DNA of 64,000 nucleotides from Kitasatospora fiedleri (GTDB taxonomy: Bacteria; Actinomycetota; Actinomycetes; Streptomycetales; Streptomycetaceae): assembly GCF_948472415.1 (NCBI RefSeq), contig NZ_OX419519.1:4526001-4590000 (forward strand). The letters run 5' to 3'. Positions 61,403 to 64,000 of this stretch are shown piece after piece. The notes below the pieces were generated by a model. It saw only the letters and a list, made by a program, of their open reading frames with translations, was not told the DNA's origin and searched no databases. Position 1 is the stretch's first letter, and every line of letters begins with the position of its first letter. Position numbers and translations under genes: made by a program.

Positions 61403-63108
61403 CCACCGTCCGGCACCGCCTCGCGGCGGTGCTGCCCAACCGGCGGACCCTCGCCGCCATGGGCCGCTCCCCGCGCCGGGACCTGCCGGCCGGGCTGACC
61501 GTCGCCGTCGTCGCGCTGCCGCTCGCGCTCGGCTTCGGCATCTCCTCCGGCGCGGGCGCCGAGGCCGGGCTGGCCACCGCCGTGGTGGCGGGCGCGCTGG
61601 CGGCGGTGTGCGGCGGGTCGAACCTCCAGGTGTCCGGGCCGACCGGCGCGATGACGGTGGTGCTGGTGCCGATCGTCCACCGCTACGGCGTGGACGGGGT
61701 GCTGACGGTCGGTCTGCTGGCCGGGGCGGTGCTGGTGGCGCTGGCGCTGGCCCGGGCCGGGCGGTGGATGGCGTACGTGCCGGTGCCGGTGGTGGAGGGC
61801 TTCACGGTCGGCATCGCCGGGGTGATCGCGCTCCAGCAGGTGCCCGGCGCGCTCGGCGTGCCCGAGCCGGGCGGCGACAACCCGGCGGTGGTCGCGGCCC
61901 GGGCGGCCGGCGCCTTCCTCGGCGCCCCGCACTGGGCGGCGCTCGGCCTGGCGCTGGGGGTGGCCGCCGTGCTGCTGGTCGGCTCCCGGCTGCGGCCCGC
62001 CGTCCCGTTCTCGCTGCTCGCGGTGGTCGCGGCCACCCTGCTGGCCCGGTGCGCGGACCTGCCGGTGGAGACCATCGGCCACCTGCCCGCCGGGCTCCCG
62101 GCCCCCTCGCTCGGCTTCTTCGAGGCCGCGGACGTGCCCGCGCTGCTGCCCTCGGCACTCGCGGTGGCGGCGCTCGCCGCGCTGGAGTCGCTGATGTCGG
62201 CGACCGCCGCGGACGCCATGGGCGCGGGCGAACGACACGACAGCGACCGGGAGTTGTTCGGCCAGGGCCTGGCCAACCTGGCGGCCCCGCTGTTCGGCGG
62301 GGTGGCCGCGACCGGGGCGATCGCCCGGACCGCCGTCAACGTCCGCTCCGGCGCGGCCTCTCGGCTGGCGTCGCTGGTGCACGCCGCGGTGCTCGCGGTG
62401 ATCGTGTTCGCCGCCGCGCCGCTGGTGTCCGGCATCCCGCTGGCGGCCCTGGCCGGCGTGCTGGTCGCCACCGCGGTGCGGATGGTCGAGACCGGCTCGC
62501 TGCGGGCGCTGGCCCGCAGCGGGCGCGGCGCGACGGCGGTGCTGGCGCTGACCGCCGCCGCGACCCTGGCGTTCGACCTGGTGACGGCCGTGGTGGTGGG
62601 CCTGCTGCTGTCCGGGGCGCTGGCGCTGGCCGAGGTGGCCCGGGCGGCCCGGGTCGAACAGGTCCCGCTGCACGAGGAACCGCCGCCCGCCGGCCACCGC
62701 GAGGAGGAGCGGGCGCTGCCCGCCGAGCACGTCGCCGCCTACCGGATCGACGGCCCGCTGCTGTTCGCCGCCGCCCACCGCTTCCTGCCGCAACTCACCG
62801 GCGCCGACCGGGTACGGGTCGCGATCCTGCGGATGTCGCGGGTCAGCGCGATCGACGCCAGCGGCGCGGTCGTCCTGGGCGACGCGATCGCCGCCCTCGA
62901 ACGGCGCGGCACCCTGGTGCTGCTCTCCGGCCTGCGCGCGGAACACCACCGCCCGCTGGCCGCGCTCGGCGTGCTGGACCGGCTGCGCGAACAGGGCCGG
63001 GTGTTCGCCACCACCCCCGAGGCGATCGCCTGCGCCCGGCGGCACCTGGACGGGGCGGAGCTGCCGACGGGCGCGGGCGCGGGTACGGGTACGGGGGCGG
63101 CGGGTTGA
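61399..63108 (+). CDS. SulP-family anion transporter with STAS domain
   Basis: 569 residues. About twelve helices, with LPAGLTVAVVALPLALGFGISSGAGAEAGLATAVVAGALAAVCGGSNLQVSGPTGAM (in pieces) as the SulP signature. A C-terminal STAS domain follows (YRIDGPLLFAAAHRFLPQL, VSAIDASGAVVLGDAIAALERRG). SulP proteins carry sulfate, bicarbonate or other anions. It is controlled with the 62-residue protein, probably by the ArsR regulator. The tail is a short GAGTGTG repeat. Confidence 0.92.
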   Translation: MTTVRHRLAAVLPNRRTLAAMGRSPRRDLPAGLTVAVVALPLALGFGISSGAGAEAGLATAVVAGALAAVCGGSNLQVSGPTGAMTVVLVPIVHRYGVDGVLTVGLLAGAVLVALALARAGRWMAYVPVPVVEGFTVGIAGVIALQQVPGALGVPEPGGDNPAVVAARAAGAFLGAPHWAALGLALGVAAVLLVGSRLRPAVPFSLLAVVAATLLARCADLPVETIGHLPAGLPAPSLGFFEAADVPALLPSALAVAALAALESLMSATAADAMGAGERHDSDRELFGQGLANLAAPLFGGVAATGAIARTAVNVRSGAASRLASLVHAAVLAVIVFAAAPLVSGIPLAALAGVLVATAVRMVETGSLRALARSGRGATAVLALTAAATLAFDLVTAVVVGLLLSGALALAEVARAARVEQVPLHEEPPPAGHREEERALPAEHVAAYRIDGPLLFAAAHRFLPQLTGADRVRVAILRMSRVSAIDASGAVVLGDAIAALERRGTLVLLSGLRAEHHRPLAALGVLDRLREQGRVFATTPEAIACARRHLDGAELPTGAGAGTGTGAAG

Positions 63109-63156
63109 CGGCCGACGGACGCCGCCGCTGCCCAGGCCCCGCCCGATCCGCTCGCC

Positions 63157-63215
63157 CGCTCGCCCGTACCCGCTCGCCCGTACCCGCTTGCCCGTACCCG
63201 CTCGCCCGTACCCGC
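63157..63215. repeat. 14-bp tandem repeat (four copies)
   Basis: GTACCCGC recurs at 63166, 63180, 63194 and 63208 (unit CGCTCGCCCGTACC) with a further degenerate copy at 63226. It is in the non-coding gap between SulP and the DUF6126-type gene. Confidence 0.8.
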
Positions 63216-63257
63216 CCGCCCGCCTGTACCCGCCCGTTCGACCTCACCGGAGCAGCC

Positions 63258-63389
63258 ATGAGCGACGCCGTCCGCGACGAGAGGAGCAGGCGCCGGGCGA
63301 TGATCGTCCGCGCCCTGGTCTACATCGCCGGCACCCACCTGTTCGCCGGGTTCGTGATCCTGCTGTTCGCCGTCGGCGGCCGCCGCTGA
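63258..63389 (+). CDS. DUF6126-like small membrane protein
   Basis: 43 residues: a charged N-terminus (MSDAVRDERSRRRAM) and one membrane helix (IVRALVYIAGTHLFAGFVILLF) ending VGGRR. The layout and the HLFAGF segment match the small actinomycete family DUF6126. Function unknown. A CCGGAGCAGCC leader precedes the ATG. Confidence 0.8.
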   Translation: MSDAVRDERSRRRAMIVRALVYIAGTHLFAGFVILLFAVGGRR

Positions 63390-63398
63390 GGGCGGGGG

Positions 63399-63986
63399 CT
63401 ACCGGCGCCGCGGCGGAGCCTCGCCCAGCAGTTCCCCGTCCGGGCCGCGGACCTCGATCCGCAGGCCGAACTCCGCGTGCAGCGCGGCCGCCTGCTCCGG
63501 GGTGGCCAGCAGGTAGTGGTCGTCGTCGTGGCGGCGCACGCCCGGCAGGAGGTGGAAGACCCGGGGGTCGCCGCCGCCCGGGGCGAGGTCGTCGATGCCC
63601 TCCGCGATGGCGGCCAGGTCGAGGTAGTCGTCCGACTCCTGGTCGATCGGCCAGCACTTCGGCACGCCGTTGACCTTGAAGCGCAGGTTCCGAAGGGAGT
63701 CCTCGTCGCCGACCAGCTCCACGTCGGTGACGGTCACCGCCCCGCCGGACAGCCGCCCGGCCGTTCGGAAGATCGCGCGGTAGGCGTCCTCCGCGAAGTC
63801 CACGTCGTCGCTGTGGGCCTGGACCACCGCCTCGCAGAGGGCCGCCACCGCGATCAGGTCCCGTTCCCGCCGCTCCGGCGGGAACTCCGGCCAGTCGGCG
63901 GCGTACTCGATCGTCTCGTCCGCCAGCGCGCGGGTGGTCAGACCGAACTCGTACAACCGCTCGGCCATCCGCTGGTAGCCGTTCAT
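63399..63986 (-). CDS. hypothetical protein, 195 aa
   Basis: MNGYQRMAERLYEFGLTTRALADETIEYAADWPEFPPERRERDL then alpha/beta pattern with VTVTDVELVGDEDSLRNLRFKVNGV, KCWPIDQESDDYLDLAAIAEGI and LLATPEQAAALHAEFGLRI. It has no signal or membrane segment. The composition (acidic, Trp/Pro) resembles immunity-type or SMI1-like proteins only loosely; I do not assign a family. It is complete in the window. Confidence 0.7.
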   Translation of the reverse strand: MNGYQRMAERLYEFGLTTRALADETIEYAADWPEFPPERRERDLIAVAALCEAVVQAHSDDVDFAEDAYRAIFRTAGRLSGGAVTVTDVELVGDEDSLRNLRFKVNGVPKCWPIDQESDDYLDLAAIAEGIDDLAPGGGDPRVFHLLPGVRRHDDDHYLLATPEQAAALHAEFGLRIEVRGPDGELLGEAPPRRR

Positions 63987-64000
63987 CCCCGTGTCCTTCA

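Overview
This is a very high-GC, codon-third-position GC-biased actinomycete chromosome segment. The gene set (SepX/GlpR next to a gephyrin-like Glp, an XRE plus DUF397 array, a DUF6126 peptide, an HrdD-like sigma factor, leaderless-looking promoters) fits Streptomycetaceae (Streptomyces, Kitasatospora or a relative); genus cannot be fixed from this window.

Left edge (1-5235): the end of a non-ribosomal peptide cluster. It holds an NRPS C-terminal part (embedded methyltransferase, end of an adenylation domain, carrier protein, reductive release domain), an O/N/C-methyltransferase and a fatty acyl-AMP ligase, suggesting a lipopeptide released as aldehyde or alcohol. 5236-13970 is mixed accessory/core: a quinone oxidoreductase/TetR pair, tRNA-Arg(CCU), LysR with a divergent phosphatase-like and F420-reductase-like pair, a replication-initiator-like HTH protein, a clearly lower-GC endonuclease VII-like HNH gene, an HPP membrane protein and an anti-sigma-type ATPase.

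Centre (14174-33852): the most interesting region is a hybrid RiPP cluster. A divergent ABC exporter is followed by a 54-residue precursor (double-glycine leader; 29-residue core with ten Ser, one Cys, no Thr), a cytochrome P450, a complete NHLM-type export system (HlyD-like adaptor, C39-peptidase ABC protein, second ABC protein), a LanM-like protein that keeps its dehydratase motifs but has lost the zinc ligands of the cyclase half, a fused leader-binding/YcaO azoline synthetase and a SagB-type azoline oxidase. The predicted product is a secreted, dehydroalanine- and azole-rich peptide, oxidised by the P450, rather than a classical lanthipeptide. Two LuxR-type regulators and two small proteins of unknown role close the region.

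Right half (33912-64000): mostly conserved chromosome: a secreted amidase with three surface repeats, MurJ, a catalytically degenerate PAP2 protein, a sigma factor, MscL, four tandem DUF397 genes with their XRE regulator, small hypothetical genes, an FmdB-type zinc ribbon protein, an MFS exporter, a K+/H+ antiporter, a penicillin acylase, 5-formyl-THF cyclo-ligase, a diguanylate cyclase, galU, the glp/moaC/mogA/GNAT/sepX cell-division and molybdopterin block, tRNA-Ala(CGC), and an ArsR-controlled SulP transporter.

Three single-base-loss frameshifts (about 1775, 21083-21170 and 22750) interrupt otherwise intact biosynthetic genes; they are either sequencing errors or recent decay and should be resolved before drawing conclusions on activity.
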